Origin: Lepidurus packardi
Lineage: Eukaryota > Arthropoda > Branchiopoda > Notostraca > Triopsidae
Direction of reading: 5' to 3'
Assembly: GCA_023053545.1 (NCBI GenBank)
Contig: JAKZAN010000001.1
Span: 8,390,565 to 8,454,564 of the forward strand
Length of the DNA stretch: 64,000 nt
This document shows, in pieces, positions 11,663 to 30,600 of this stretch. Made by a program: the position numbers and the translations under genes. The notes beneath the pieces were generated by a model. It was not told where the DNA came from. It did no database searches and worked only from the letters and a program-made list of their open reading frames with translations. Numbering within the stretch: the first letter of the stretch is position 1; each line of letters starts with the position of its first letter.

Positions 11663-14600
11663 CTGAAATGAGATAATAGAAAGAAAAAATAAGAAAGGAA
11701 ACCTTTTAGAAGATCGGCTTTGATAGTAAGAGCTTTTTAGGTGAGATAGTTGGGTCTGAGAGACTGAAGTTTGGGTTTTGTTGCCCGGAGTCAGCGCACG
11801 AGAAAAAAAAAGCTTGCTATAGAGTGCGCCCACGTGGCATAATTGGCAACGACATGGCTTGTAAAGGAATCTGATTACACTTCCGGAGCGGAATTATAGG
11901 GCAGGAGGGATAAGACTGGGCGTTTTTGTTGCTATAATGCGTTGGCAACCCACGTATGCATGAAACTTTGATTCAAGCTGCTATCCTGAATTCGCTACGA
12001 GGTTTTCATTACAGCTTAATTTCAACATATGGGCAGGGAAAACACCAGCAGTTCTATTTTTTTATTTTATTTTCGGTGTTGTAAAACCTATGATTACATA
12101 AGCGAACAGTTCACTAATATCCCCAACGCACGGCAAGGTTTACTAATTGGTATTCTGGTCAGTTTATTTGTAGGGTTGAATGCGACCCGCTTACAAGAAT
12201 TTCAAATTCTGTACTGGGAGATGAGAGTTTAAAACATTGTAAGTTTGAAATGCAAGAAATTGCCTCTAGCAACTATATGAAAGTAGTAGCAGTATAGCCA
12301 AACATTAGGTACAGTCGTTAAGAATTTTTGCGTGCAAGCCCACACTCCACTCGGACTTGCTCACGTGCTTGTCGTTCTTAAAAATAAAAGCACAAGGATT
12401 CCCAAAATAACTACCATGACGCTGGTGCTTTGAATAGTTCCATTAGGCCATTGGGAAAGGCTGCTTTTAGTCAGAGGATGCATGACACGCCAAAAAGCTT
12501 CCTTGGCGGGGCAGTGAAAAAAGAAAGAGCATAATGACCTAGTAAACGTCATGGGAGGGAAATAAAGAAATCATTGTTCTGGGTTAATCCTCCCTATCTA
12601 TTTGCAATTAGCGAAAACGTAGCGAAAAACACTTTTTGAAAGCTGATATTAGAAGGATGTTTTTTTCCGGGGTGCAAACATTTGGTCCAGATTAAGTGAC
12701 TTCGCTATAGCTGTTCACTACTTCCCATTCTGTTCATCTCCTGGCCAACGGCAGTTTTTTCGAAGATCATGCAAGAAGGGTGCCAGAATAGCGCCAGCGG
12801 TTCACTAGCACACAACGCCAAGTGTTAAATTGTTGATTTTCTAAAAAGCTCGCGTGATCTCAGTCTATCGCTATACAAAGCAACTGGTCGTAGGTTGTCA
12901 GGGTATTTAAAAGGGCTTTCAGGTATAAGCCGCCAAACGAAACTTATTTAGCGTGGTTTGGAGGTTAAAGCCGAGAATTTCAATTTTGTCTGAGGCTCCA
13001 GGTTCATATAACTTATTTCCTGCTGCGACAAAAGTAGAGCGAGCAGCTTGCAGCAACCGTAGCCAATAAAACAGAAGGACGATTCGACGTTTTCCTTTGT
13101 CGCCACATTGACTTTACGAGTCGCGATTCCCAATTTTCTCGTTGGATTCCTTGGCATCGTGGGACCGGGGACTTGGCAAATGTTGCGCTCGTTTCCCTCC
13201 CTTCCAACATTTCGAGTGATGATGGCTGAGTCCCAAATGCTATCGTTTGGATCGACCATCGTTATCGTGCATATTCAAGCACCATTGTTCTTCACAAAGA
13301 TAGTAACTGACGACCTGTCACACAAGAAATTCTTCCCATCCATTCCTTCCGACCTCAATTCCTTTTTTTTTCTTCCTTCTATTTGGACCGAGGCCTTAAA
13401 CCTCGCTGGGCCGATACTTGGATACTTTCTGTGTCTGTGTGGAAACCTAGGAAAGGTAACAATCTTGAGCAGAGTAACTGAAAAGCTTCCACAGCTCACG
13501 GAAATCGATTTCCTTTCCTTGCGCGTTTGCGTTCCTCGAGTCGTGTCACCCATACCACGGAAGCGTAGAGCTTTTAGTTCCAGGAACAGGGAGAAAGGCA
13601 TATATACAGAACAGGCATATATACATCGTCTATCGAAGACGTTCGCCTACGCCCCTCTTGCTCTCAGTGCAAGATTTCATTGATCGCCCCCATTCAGAAA
13701 GAAACTCCGCGTTTCACAGCCTCGGCGGAAGCTCCCTCCTTATCTTCCCTGTTTCTCTACTTCTGACGGTTTTGCTCGCTGGTTCATTTTGGCTGGGCTT
13801 GGGCCCAAAGACGAAAACGAAAGGAAGACCTATATATCCTAGCTTTGTTTACCCTTGATCTAGCTTCATTCCGTTTGCCCTCCTTTTTTCTTACCCCCTA
13901 CCCACCCACAAACCCCACCCCTCCCGGCCACCTCTAACTACGTCTCAAACCATATAAGCTTTCACCGTCCTTCTCCAAGGATTCCGCTGGATGAAGGCGC
14001 TTTTTTGGCTCCCACTCTGCCGTACTCTGTGAATGTCTTAAGTAAGGCCTTGCAGTACGACTAGACGGCCTTGAGCCAGAATTACTTCTTAACGATTCCT
14101 CGGATCTTGCCCCCATTAACCAAATCAACAATGAGGCCAACTCGGAGAGTAAGAGAAAAAAAAAGGTGAAACGACTTTGTTTGCACCCTCTTAATCACGA
14201 GACTTATTAAATGTTTACGCTAACAAACAATACGCAATTGATCCGTTCCATAACGTTTAATCCTCATAATGAAGACCTTCCTCCAGGCTACTTAGCGTAA
14301 ACAGAAACGGAATTAAATGCAAAACAGTTGCTAGCATCCCCAGATTCTGCGTGTTCAGAGTTCAGGTCTTATACGAATGGGGTATCATGACACTCCTTGA
14401 GGTATTAAATGAAAAGGAAAACAAGGAAAAAGGAAACATAACGCTCTGTGAATTCTATTCCATCTTCTATTGCTTTCATCCCGAATCAATCGGATTATTA
14501 TTGGATGGGGCAACAGCTCACTAGGGCGGAATCCAGGCATAGCTGAGCTGAGCGCACTCAGGCAGAAATACCTTGCCATCTTACCTATATTCGATAAGCC

Positions 14601-16576
14601 CACACCAAAGCTCCAGAGCTATTTTGCTTACTGCCTTTAGCTGTCCAGTTTTCCCAAACACAGAGGGGATTAGGAAGTGAACGACACCCCGAACGATGCA
14701 CTCTTAAAGGTAGTACAATTCACTAAGACCTCCAATGTACTTGGGAATACCACATAGCTTATAAATACTGAACTTCATGTAAAAAAAAGTTCCGCTTATA
14801 GCCTTAAACCGGATGTAGCAGACGGGAGCAGTAGGAGACAGCACTCACATTAGTCCGTTTGGCAGCTTTTGTGTGCTGGAATCTGAATGCTTGAGCTAAT
14901 ATGGTCGCAAATTTTGGATTCTAGAAATTTTCTCGACGATCCTAAGAGCAAGTGGTCGTACACGTTTAAGCTGGTAAAAGATTGAAAGAAAGCTTTCAGA
15001 AGCCGTTAGCTCGATTCGACACACGGAGATGTCCAACTAGTTTGGGTCAAGCAGAGTCGCGTCTTCGTTCTTCGACTCGGAGAATTCTCTTATTCGCTGA
15101 GTTGCGCCTAGCGTTCCTTCAACGCTGCCCCGCAACACTGTACACCCGCACCCACACATACAAACCGCCGCTACTGCAACTTAACTCAAATGAGTTGAGG
15201 AGCAAAGTCAAACTAGACACAGGAAGAAAAAACATTCACGGCCCCCGCGCATCCCCAAGACTGCACTTGCACTGTTTTGCTTTGGTCCAAATATACGGTT
15301 ACCACGAAGGTTGGCAGACTTTTAAGCCGTACTTCTTCTAAGCAGCCTCCGTATACACATACTACGCATCTCTATTATACATAGCCCAGCTTGTACCAGA
15401 AATGGGTGCCAGCGAAAACCCAAGCCGACGACGACGACGCCAGACAGGCTACCCGGATGACGACGAAAACGGAAATCCAGCATCCCCCCCCTTTTTTTTA
15501 AGAAGTTACCCCTCCGAAGGCCCCCAGAGTTAAAAGCCGCACCCTTTTCCGTAGCTTCTTATATTCCTGCCAACTCTCCAGCAGTAACCCGAGCTGTTGG
15601 CTATTCAGCTTATTCAGCCTTAGTAGAATTATAGAAGAAAGGCTCGTCGAATACAATGACAGTATACTCATAGTGTTGTGCGTATGTCTGACCTTGCGGG
15701 CGTTTTAAAAAGAGCTATTTAGACGCTGTTGGGAGTTTTTGAAGCGTAGTTGAGTTCTAATGGACCCTTACAAGTGTACGACGGGGTACTTATCACCAAC
15801 TTATGCGTTGGAGTTAGGTTCTAAAAGGGGAACAGTGTCGGGTCTTTACCCGCAATCCATCGCTCGATAGACTTACTTTTATAAGGTAAAAAGACGAAAA
15901 GGAAGGTCGCACCGTTGCAAGGGGGTGTGGGTATGAAAGCAAGCAAGAAATAGAGATAAGAGTAAAAGGGACGGGAAGAAAGACATGGACTGGATAAGAA
16001 GAAGAAAGATGTGGGTATTCTGCTCAATCAATAACTCGTGTAGGTGCACGAACTTGAAGGATCCGCCCACGTTGGCTCATGTTGATGGCACAGAAGTGGT
16101 GGAGACATAGCACACAACCCAAAAGGAACCCAGCAAAAAAGGGTGACAATCGACCGACCCCAAGTTCACTTCATCAATGTCCCACACTCCTGCTCAAGGT
16201 GTGGAATAAGGCTTTAGCATTCAGAAAGCCTGGTTTGGTAGGTACAGGAGCTGGAAACAGAACAAAGGGAAGTATTAAGAGGATCGATGAAGCTTAAGAT
16301 ATTTACAATAAGTAGGACTCCACGAACTTGTATTCTCGACATTAGTTTGCGCCCTAGTCCCAACCCATCACAGATCCGCCTTGGGGCAGTGTGCAGGAAT
16401 TATGTACACATTAGCACTCACAGAAATCACACTTACCTCTCAGTAATTTTCGTTTCTCTCGCTATCTATTCAAAAGAACCTAAACAAACAGAACGGCCTA
16501 TATCGCCACACAATTTCAACAGTAGTTCAATAACTTAGCGAGATTGTATGTATGTATGTGTGCATGTAAACACTAA
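11663..16576. other. Upstream region of RGS gene / downstream region of shv
   Basis: About 4.9 kb without a supported coding exon. It should contain the 5'UTR exon(s) and promoter of the RGS gene, whose coding exon opens at a splice acceptor, and the 3'UTR of shv. Several overlapping open frames around 13,000-13,700 and 15,000-15,340 have no domain, no splice logic and no family resemblance. Small features are CCCC/TTTT runs near 15,480-15,500 and a duplicated 11-bp word GGCATATATAC near 13,598-13,627. Confidence 0.5.
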
Positions 16577-17997
16577 CTAATGTCCCCTCAGTCCGTTGTA
16601 CACTCTGTTTACTGAATCTTGCGTAATTATCCGCCGCAATCCTAGAAAACGAAGTATTTAACGCATTTGATTAGTACAGATGTCCAAGATTACAAAAAAA
16701 GAAAGGGGTTTACCTTCTTTTTCCGATTCTGAAAAGCCGTCCTTAGGGAATGCGACGTCAAAAGTGATGTATAGAATACCGAACAAATTGTTGTTACTGT
16801 AGTTGGGCATGCCTTCGCCCTTCTTGCGAATACGGGCACCTGGCCAGGTCACTTTGTCACGGACGATGTGGACTTTATGACCGTCTAAATGTTCAATGTC
16901 AATTTCGAAACCTGAAAAAGATATAATGGTTTGGAATTTATAAGCTTGAAGTTTAACACGTTTCCAGAGAGACAGGTACCTGTCAGGGCATCGACTAAGG
17001 AGATCGTAACGTTTGTATAGAGATCATCTCCCCGCCGTTCAAAACGATCATGGGGCAGCGGCTGAATCTTAATTCGCAAATCACCGGGTTCGCCTTCCAC
17101 GTGAGGCTCCCCTTCGGCTGTAAAACGCTGTTCTTGGCCGTCTTCCATGCCAGGCTCAATTTCAATTTCTAGAACTCGCTCTTCATTCACCAACCTTTAC
17201 AAAAAACATGTCAAACACGTCGTTAATCTCCTTTTTTCAAGAAGAAGGAATCCCAGTTTCTCACTTGACGTTGGGGCATTCATCACAGACTGTTTGTTGC
17301 GTCATTTGGAATCTTCCAGGACCGATTTGTCTGGTAACCATTTCTTGTCGGCAGTTGCATTTTCTAGTTCCCGTAGCTGGCTTTACAACAGGTTTATTGT
17401 GAGTGATCTAAAAAGTGTTTGGCATCATATCTGCACTTCTTTCACAACTTGTAGGTGTGTTTTACCTCTACGAAGTTCCCTGTGTATAACTCCTCTAACG
17501 TGACGTGCAAGTCCATCACAATATCGGCTCCTTTTTGCATTTCTCTTGCGCCTTGTTGACCATTATCGAAATGGAACCCAAAATCGCCAAAAAAACTAGC
17601 AAAAGGATCCATTCCTCCTCCGTTTGCGCCTTCTTTCTTTACACATTCTTCCCCACAACGATCATACAATTCTCGTTTATCTGCGTCTGATAAAACTTCA
17701 TAGGCTGCTCCCAAATCTTGAAATTTTTCGCTTGCTTCGGGATCGTCTTTGTTTTTATCTGGATGCAGTTCCTTGGCCTGCTTTCTGTAAGCTTTTTTAA
17801 TCTGATTGGTTGAAGCGGATTTTGGTATGCCCAATATTCCGTAAAAATCTCGCCTAAAAGTAAAAATTATTATAGAAAAATGTCTTGAACATACCGAACA
17901 TTTTGCGAAGCTTGGCTTGATTGACTTACCCAGCAAGAACGGTCATTACCGTGAAGCACAGATTCAGCCAAAGCAAAATTATTCTAGTCGACGTCAT
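16577..17997 (-). CDS. shv: ER-resident Hsp40 co-chaperone DNAJB11/ERdj3 (shv)
   Basis: Six exons (17997-17930, 17853-17466, 17407-17265, 17194-16980, 16911-16714, 16641-16577) join in phase to 358 residues, the same length as human DNAJB11. Exon 1 is a signal peptide ([18 protein letters not shown], cut near residue 22). The J domain covers about 25-90 with the HPD loop at 53-55. A Gly/Phe segment ([10 protein letters not shown]) follows. The substrate-binding part carries the paired CNC and CDEC cysteines that form disulfides in ERdj3, then [29 protein letters not shown] (a glycosylation sequon) and [16 protein letters not shown]. The C-terminus VYNGLRGH lacks a KDEL signal, as usual for this protein. 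It works in the ER lumen by stimulating BiP ATPase and handing over unfolded clients. It starts about 300 bp from the end of the zinc-finger gene on the same strand. Confidence 0.97.
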
Positions 17998-18293
17998 AAT
18001 TAAACTCGTCAATTCACACGCAAAATTTACAAAAGTCTACACTTCCAAACACTCACACATGTAATGAGTTATGTGCGTCTACAAAATTCTGGCGGCGAAT
18101 GGAGCACTGTAAACTACAGAAGCTGGTCTCCAATCGCCACGCTAGTCGTACGTATGTGGTACACTGCTATTGGTTGCTTGCTGGCTTAGCGCGGCTTTCA
18201 AACTTGCAGACTGAGGATGTCGAGGCATATGACACTGATACATGTCTAGCTGCATTAAACACAACTTGGCTCGCAATAAACACAACATTGCCT

Positions 18294-23508
<5,215 letters not shown>

Positions 23509-26500
23509 GATTCCGTTCTCCTAGATCCAGTATTTATAAATTAGTAAAAGGGTAGTAGTTCAAAAAATCGCGCCACAGAGAAACGCCGCTCTCTCATTGG
23601 TTACCTCAGAGCCGAGCTTTCTACACTCCCAAGTTCTCAAAGCGCTGTAGAGTGTACCTGCATGTTGTCCGTAATTAGTGTCGAAAAAAAGTTCTTGTTT
23701 ACCGATTTTACTCTTTTCGAATGTATAAGTTACGTATAAGTATTCGTTTTAGATATATTGGGCAGCGACTTGAAGATTTTGGGACTTGACGTTGCAGTCA
23801 TCCCTCAATCAAAACAAGTAGTAGCCATTTTGGTGGGCGGAACGGACCAAAAAGTATTATACAAGGCTAATAGATGGCGTAGAGCTTTAAAAGCGTGCGG
23901 AAATTTTGTAAAATGCCGTTTTCAAGTCTCCTGAAAAACTTAATACTGGAATTCTTAAAAGCACTTTTTTATTATTATTTTAGGACGCTATTCTTTACAC
24001 AGTGCAAATAAATATTCTGCTTTTAAAGTGATAATTTGGATAAGCATAAAGCCTGGGAATGCCTTATAAGTACCCTTGCTGCCTCGTCTACGGTTTTAAG
24101 TTCGGAATGTAGTATTATTTGTTTGCTGTCGAGCGTAAATGCTTTCAATTTGAGTTACTCGCTAGTCGTAATGCGGTAGTTTGTTTGCACAAAATGGCAA
24201 GCTCCGTTTTTATACAAAGAGAACAGACAATAGTTGAAGCATTCGGTTGCTTGTTCGTAAAACGCTGGGGTGGTCTTTTTGGACGCTACTATCGCTCTTA
24301 TCTTTTTTTCTAAGCTCCTCTCGTTTCTTTCTGTGCGACAAAAAGGGTCAAACAAGTTAACAGCCATGGTCAGCTACTTTATCCCACCTCGCCATCTTCC
24401 CGAGTTTGTCCTTTTCACGCCTGCACATGCATAAATGTAAACGCTGAAACTCGGCTTTGAAAATGCTCGTGGGGCCTATAATAAGCTAGTTCCTATAGCA
24501 CTATAGACGACACAAGAGCTAGTTAATGAGCCAAGCTTGTGGGGGTGCTACTCTCGGATAGTCCGTAGCAAGTTGGGTGCTTGAAAATTTCTCAGTTTGG
24601 AGGACCGTGACATGGACAGAAGGCGTTGGCGTTGGCCAAAAACATATTTCACGCAGCAGGCGGTTTAGGTCACCACCGTAGAGAACCGCGAGTCGTCTGT
24701 CGTGTCATTGTCGTTGCCTGCGACTCTTAAAATGGGGGGAGGGAAAGCCAACTATTCGACATTCCGGCGAGCGGGCCTGTAAATCTTGGGGAAAAATAAT
24801 GTTTTCTTCAGGTTTTCGCGTTGGCCCACCTTCAACTGGGATTCCGATCTTACTCTAAATGGGATGTTCTGCCCAATTTTCGACACTGGGCAGGACTAAC
24901 TGGACAGAAGCGTGGTGAAAGCATTGTCAACACAGCATGCTTCTTTGCTCCACAAGTGTCCGAACTCCTTAAGTGGAAGAAAAACCCCTTTCTTTCCCCA
25001 GTACTAGACAATTGTCAAGGGTATAACCAACTAATTGGGAGTTGTCAAGCAGACCTCCAGCGTGGCTGGGATAGGAAATATTTTTTTTAATAGTCCAGCC
25101 TGCCATTCAGCGCGCACGAGCTTTTCTTTTTCTTCCCTTTTTTACCTTGTCTTTTCATAAATGACTCACCCTTAATTGAAAGTTCAGTTCTCGCTTCTCG
25201 AGACCTAGTTTGACAGGGCTAGTTTACAAAATTGCTGAATATTTGTAATATTTCAATGCACTATTTACTTCTTTTAAAACCCATTTTAGATTAATTGATA
25301 GGTTCATTTTCTAAACATTTATCTTTTTTAAAGTTCAATTATTCTTCAGTTTCGTATTCGGAGTTTATAATGTATTTAACTAATGATTATTTAATAATAA
25401 CGTAAAATGTTGTTTAAACAAATTTAACTAAGACAAACATGAGTGTGAAAAAAGTAAAACACAACATAAACATAAGTACAACTACCCGATATAGTACAAG
25501 CACAATGCATAATATAATGTACGCATATAATGTACGAACTTAGGCGTGTACCTATAGACAATTACTATTTATTTAAGAGTCCTGAAACTCATTTCCAAAC
25601 TTTTCGAGCAAATGATGTGGAGTCCATGAGTAGGTTTTTGCATAGGAAATTTCTTTTGAAATATAACACATGAGAGAAGCAAGGAAAAGGTATAAAGCGT
25701 GGGCAGATGCAGACGAGGAAAAACGGAGTATTGTAGCAACGGCAGGCGGTTATCATATGCACATCTCAGAGGTGGTGGTGTCTCCTGATGTGGTCTCTCT
25801 TTCTCTTTTTCGCACTCTTGACTTGCTTGGATTTCTGGGGAAACTTTTGAGATAAGCTGTGCGGTTCCCCGGGCCCCAAACTTCAACTTCACGCGGAGTT
25901 GGCCATTGGAAGCTATCGCTGACATCGCAAGTATCGATACGGGCTCCTCGTCGGAGAGGAAAGTTCGCATCTGTGCACTATGGGCGGATTTTACTTGCTA
26001 ACGTGAACAAGGGTTCTCAACTGTCACCCATGCTGCTGAGCTAACTTTTCAAACTTTTATGGTGGCTCTGGAATGGACCCCTGCCACCTGAGCTGCAGTA
26101 TTGTTCATTGTCATAGCTAACGACCTAACACGTCAAATCCCAGTATATACCAGAGTCTTGTTAGAATAAATTTCTCCATTTCTTCAACATTGTACACATT
26201 TTCCGAGAAATTGCCTAACCTTTAATCATAAAACGGATCTAAATTCACTGACTGTTTCCTGTTATTTTCCGTTGACTACACTGCAGCATATTTCTTGATC
26301 GTTTTACCATTACCGTGGTACCTTTTTATGCCAATAAAGTATTTACACGCGCTACCATTTTATAATTTCTTCTAGTAAAGTGCAAATTTATTAGAAAACA
26401 TAAAATTCTTGGCTTGTTTTGTAACATAACGGATACATTTCGAACAATTTTACTGGCATAAAATGTACCACAATGTTTAATGTAAGATTATACAGATTTC

Positions 26501-29500
26501 CTTTTGCAGTATAGATTTCGATAGTAAAGACTAGAATGCTGGGATGCTTCAGGCATCCAAATTTGAGTATTCTAAACATCGAAATTTCTAACGTAACGGA
26601 GTACTTTTTTTACGATAATTTTTTTTCTTAGCTGGACTTGAAGGAATTTCGAGTGCTTGTGGTGAGAGTTATGGTTAAGTTGAGTTTTACGAATGGAGTA
26701 TGTTAAATTTAGTTAGGAGTTGAAAGTTTTTCTGGGGTGTGTGTTGCTCAGGTGTTAAGGAAACACCTTAACAGGATGTTAAAGATCGTGCGGAGCGTTA
26801 TTACAGGGACCCCAAATTGAAATCTAATAGGAAGGGGGTTTGGAGTCCTATAGGCTACATTGGGGGCTTTGTAAAACTGTAAATGTTGTACACGTCTTGT
26901 GCGTAGTGAAGAGAGGCAAGAAGACAGCCGAGAGCATGAGATGGGCATTCGCGATTATAGCTTTCATAAATTGTCGACCGAGCGCACCCCCTTTTATCCT
27001 TTCTGGAAAAGTGCGCCAGGTTTACGTTGTCCTTAGCCGCTTAATGCAGTTAAAAAGATAGCGGCATGTTACCGCAACCTCTAATTAAGCTCAACCTCCC
27101 GACTCCGCCTCCCTTTTGGCGGTTTTTCAATTGCTCCACAAGGCCTCCTGAAATTCACACCTTGTGGGGCTCTCATACAACTCGGGGACTTTTTCCCCCG
27201 TACGGAAATCTTCACGGCTCGCGATTATAGTTCTCCAACAAATTTAACGAATGTCTAATTAGTGGGCAAAGCCAAAGTCAGAAGCATACCTGGCGAGATA
27301 ACTGTGGTTGCCTGGGTTGTCCGCGCTCTAGAGCTAGTCAGGAAAACTCTTATAATGAATTTCCCAGACGTTTAGAAATGTGTATTCTAACGCAGAGAGG
27401 TTTGCAGCCGACGATTTTGCTGAAAGCGAGAGGTTGTTTTTCATGAAAAATGGACTTGCAGTTTGATTGATTAACTTTGGTGTTATCGGTTTGTCGAATA
27501 CCAGGCTATCACGCCCACTTTGGGAGTACGGGGTTATGCAGAGCGGTTCGAAAGTCTAAAGCGGGTCAGAAAGCTCATTCCAATATGTTGAGTAGCGCAC
27601 AATATTTAGCATTTTTTTCGGTTAATGACTGCAGTCTCGATAATGTACCCTCTTTTTGAAGGTTAGATGGGTTTGGTGGGTCTAAAAAGTGACTAAAAGT
27701 TTGCTGACTTTTGAGTCAATTGAACTGCGTGTTTGGAATAAAAAATTGGGTGCTTGCGGTTGGAGTTGGCAACACAAATGAGTGGGTCTTAGCACCGCGA
27801 GAACAAACTTAAAAATTAAAGAAAAAATTGCTCTTAACAAAGCGGAAAACTTCAGTGTATTTCGTTTTGGGGTGCTGGAGTGAAGGCGATTGTTCCTTAA
27901 TTATCGCAACAACAGACTCCCCCACAGCAACCTGCTGTTTTGCTGTCTTAAATTCACCACAGCGTGCCCGCTAACGAGTCTACACTTTCCAACAAGATCA
28001 CACTTCCTTTTTGGATGTCTGGTTTGACTCACCCGGCTCATTGTAGAGTTTCTTGTTTATTTCTTTGGCAACTTTTTCAGTGAAAGATCCGTTCTCTTTC
28101 ACGAAATCAAGAAAGCACAAATTGGACCCCTGTAATGTCCCAACAATAGTGTCGTCTAGTGCATTATCATTGTGGGGTGAAGGAGCGCATTTTTTAGTAG
28201 GCAAAAGCTTTTCCTTTTAATATCCATGGGCCACGCAGGAGAGCACGGCCCAATAATTGTTTATGACTAATGGAGCGGCGACATGACAGTTCGTTTTTAT
28301 ATAACCGAAAGCAGCGGTCTGCCATGCACCACCTAACCTTTGTTGTAATGCTTCCTTACTTGCTTGTATATAAGTTACAATATGCCAACATGTTTTTATA
28401 TGTACCGCCTTTCCTTTTTTAGTGCATTATCGTGACTTTCCTTTTTTTAATAAATATCTTATGGACCCAATTGTTGGTCGTTCTTAGCGCTTCGTCTAGG
28501 AAATGGTAATAAATGCTTGTTCTTTTATAGTAGAAGCAAGTGAGAGACTCCCGCCTTCATAACAATGCACTTATCGACTTTGCGATGTTTCACTGCCAAG
28601 GGAGCAGGAGCTAAGAGAATATATACACCTCTTTGTTACTCTGCGTTATTGTTGTCAAGGGCTTTTTATGGTCCATTGTTGCCTATTACCACTCAGGCGG
28701 CTATCATCCGTCAATAATCGTTATGCCCACCCATATTTCGAGAAACAAGGCAATATGGCTTCACTAGAAAACGGGTACGTATGAGAGAACCATTAACGGA
28801 TGATTGTCGTATTAGCTATGCATATCAGCTAAGGGTCTACGAGGCTTATTATTATTTTGTATTTTTAGTTTGGGTGTACTCCAGGTAATTGTAGAGACTA
28901 CGAAAGTGACGGACATTTCCAGCTGTGGGTTTTTCTTTCGAAACTTGCGTTATTCTTTAGAATATTCTTAGAATGCAACAACTTTGAAGATGGTGTGCGA
29001 TTAAAAAAAGTCCCCCAATGGTAATTTTTCTTCTTTTTTTAATATCTTTTTCCACCCTGGGAAGAATAGAAAGAGAGATGAGGGGAGGATCGTTGAACTT
29101 GTATCGAAATCTTTTATTGTGACAAGACAAGCTTCTGGGAAGATAATACGAGACAACACTTGCCGCATGCTGAGCCTTTTTCCCGGGGATACTTTAGTTC
29201 ATTGGGCTGTACAGTCCATAAAGTATATTGTAGTTAACAATAGGAAGTCAAAAGACTTTGTGGTACTTTGGCGGTTTGGGGGGTGTTTTACATCAACGTG
29301 TGTAGTAGGTTTGAGAGAGGCCCCTTTTAGGACCTTCTCAAGGGATTTACTTTTTATACAATGATAGAGCCACAGCCTGCAGTTGGATGGATCATTCAGA
29401 CCTCCTGAAGTGTGACCACACGGGAGCCAAAAAACTTTTAACCACTGCCCACCGTGTGCGCCCCCCGATTTTGGTGACCGGGACTTTTACGAGATCTATA

Positions 29501-29521
29501 AACGCAGCGTATATAATACTA
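23509..29521. other. Upstream region of zinc-finger gene, then gene-poor DNA
   Basis: The first few hundred bases should hold the promoter of the zinc-finger gene; an acceptor-like CTAG about 13 bp before its ATG suggests a 5'UTR intron, and a CCAAT-like ATTGG lies near 23,597-23,601. The rest has no supported gene. Two minus-strand open stretches look faintly exon-like but match nothing I know: 25,970-25,569 (starts MRTFLSDEEPVSILAMSAIA) and 28,207-28,033 (ends in a good GTGAGT donor). Confidence 0.4.
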
Positions 29522-29562
29522 CAAAAGTAAGTGGGATGTGTAGCCCAAAAGTAAGTGGGATG
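29522..29562 (+). repeat. Short direct repeat, 17 bp, period 24
   Basis: CAAAAGTAAGTGGGATG occurs exactly at 29522-29538 and again at 29546-29562. Just two copies; no element is attached. Confidence 0.85.
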
Positions 29563-30189
29563 AATACCATAACAAAGCTTATGTATCGTTTAAAACCGCC
29601 GATCCAAAGCGATCCCCCCTTGTTGGGCTCAAATCTTGTTGGCCTCTTTTAGGTTGGCTCGAGAGCATCTGCCTATAGTTCTTTCATGCTTGCCTATTGT
29701 GTAACACTCGAGCGAGTATTGTTGTAAAAGTATAGACATAGGAGAAAGAAAGAGAGAGAGAGTAAAAAGCCCACACCGAAGATGTAATAGTTATTGTCCC
29801 CCAATTGGACAGATTGAAGATAGAGTAGAGCGCTTTTACTATGGGGGATAGATAAAATATATAACTATTGGACTGTGTGTATTGCCAGTCTTTTGAGGAC
29901 GCTGGAGGAGTTCTTTATCGATTCTGCCAATGACAATTGACTGCGAGTGGTCTTTTTCTTTTCAGCCACGTATACAACAATCGGTTGATGGATGTCGATT
30001 GACTTGTGTCCCCAGCCGTGGAGCCAATGCGTGACAGCTTTTCTGACAGTGTCACCAGATTTCTGTCCCTCTCGGTTTGACTTAAGCAAACAGACCCTCA
30101 CACCTGTCATTTTATTTTTACCCTTCGCTTTCTCTGGGAGAAAATAAGGAGGATATGTTAACATTGACAACATGTTCGCTGATGTTCCG

Positions 30190-30600
30190 AGATGTTCGAT
30201 ATTTAACATAATTTTCAATATTCACATATAATTTCCATATTTCAATCGAATTCTCAATATTTAATAAAATATTTTAAAAATAAAGTATGTTTAATACAAT
30301 TTTCAATGTCTAAATCGAATTTTCGGTATTTAAATCGGATTCTCGATATTTAGTAAAATACATACTTAATAAAGTTTTTAATAAATAAAGGATATTCAAT
30401 ATAATAAAACAAATTCAATACAATACATGATGTTTAATAAAGAAAATGATATTTAATAAAGCATTTTTATATTTAATGAAAATACTGACTAATATCTACC
30501 AGATGTTCGATACGAAATTTGATTTCTAACTATCAAGTTTTGTGAAATCAAATGGAATGGAATACTTGATATTTAATAAATAATACGTTTACAGGATTCA
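30190..30600 (+). repeat. Degenerate AT-rich minisatellite
   Basis: A stretch built from many diverged copies of words such as GATATTTAATAAA, AATCGAATTTTC and TCAATATTTAAT, about 20-30 bp apart. GATGTTCGATA occurs near both ends (30,190s and 30,500s). No open frame or tRNA-like element. Boundaries are approximate. Confidence 0.6.

Noticed and set aside
13108-13683. 191-codon plus-strand frame upstream of shv
   Set aside because: No domain or splice partner; an overlapping antisense frame of 108 codons is open over the same DNA.
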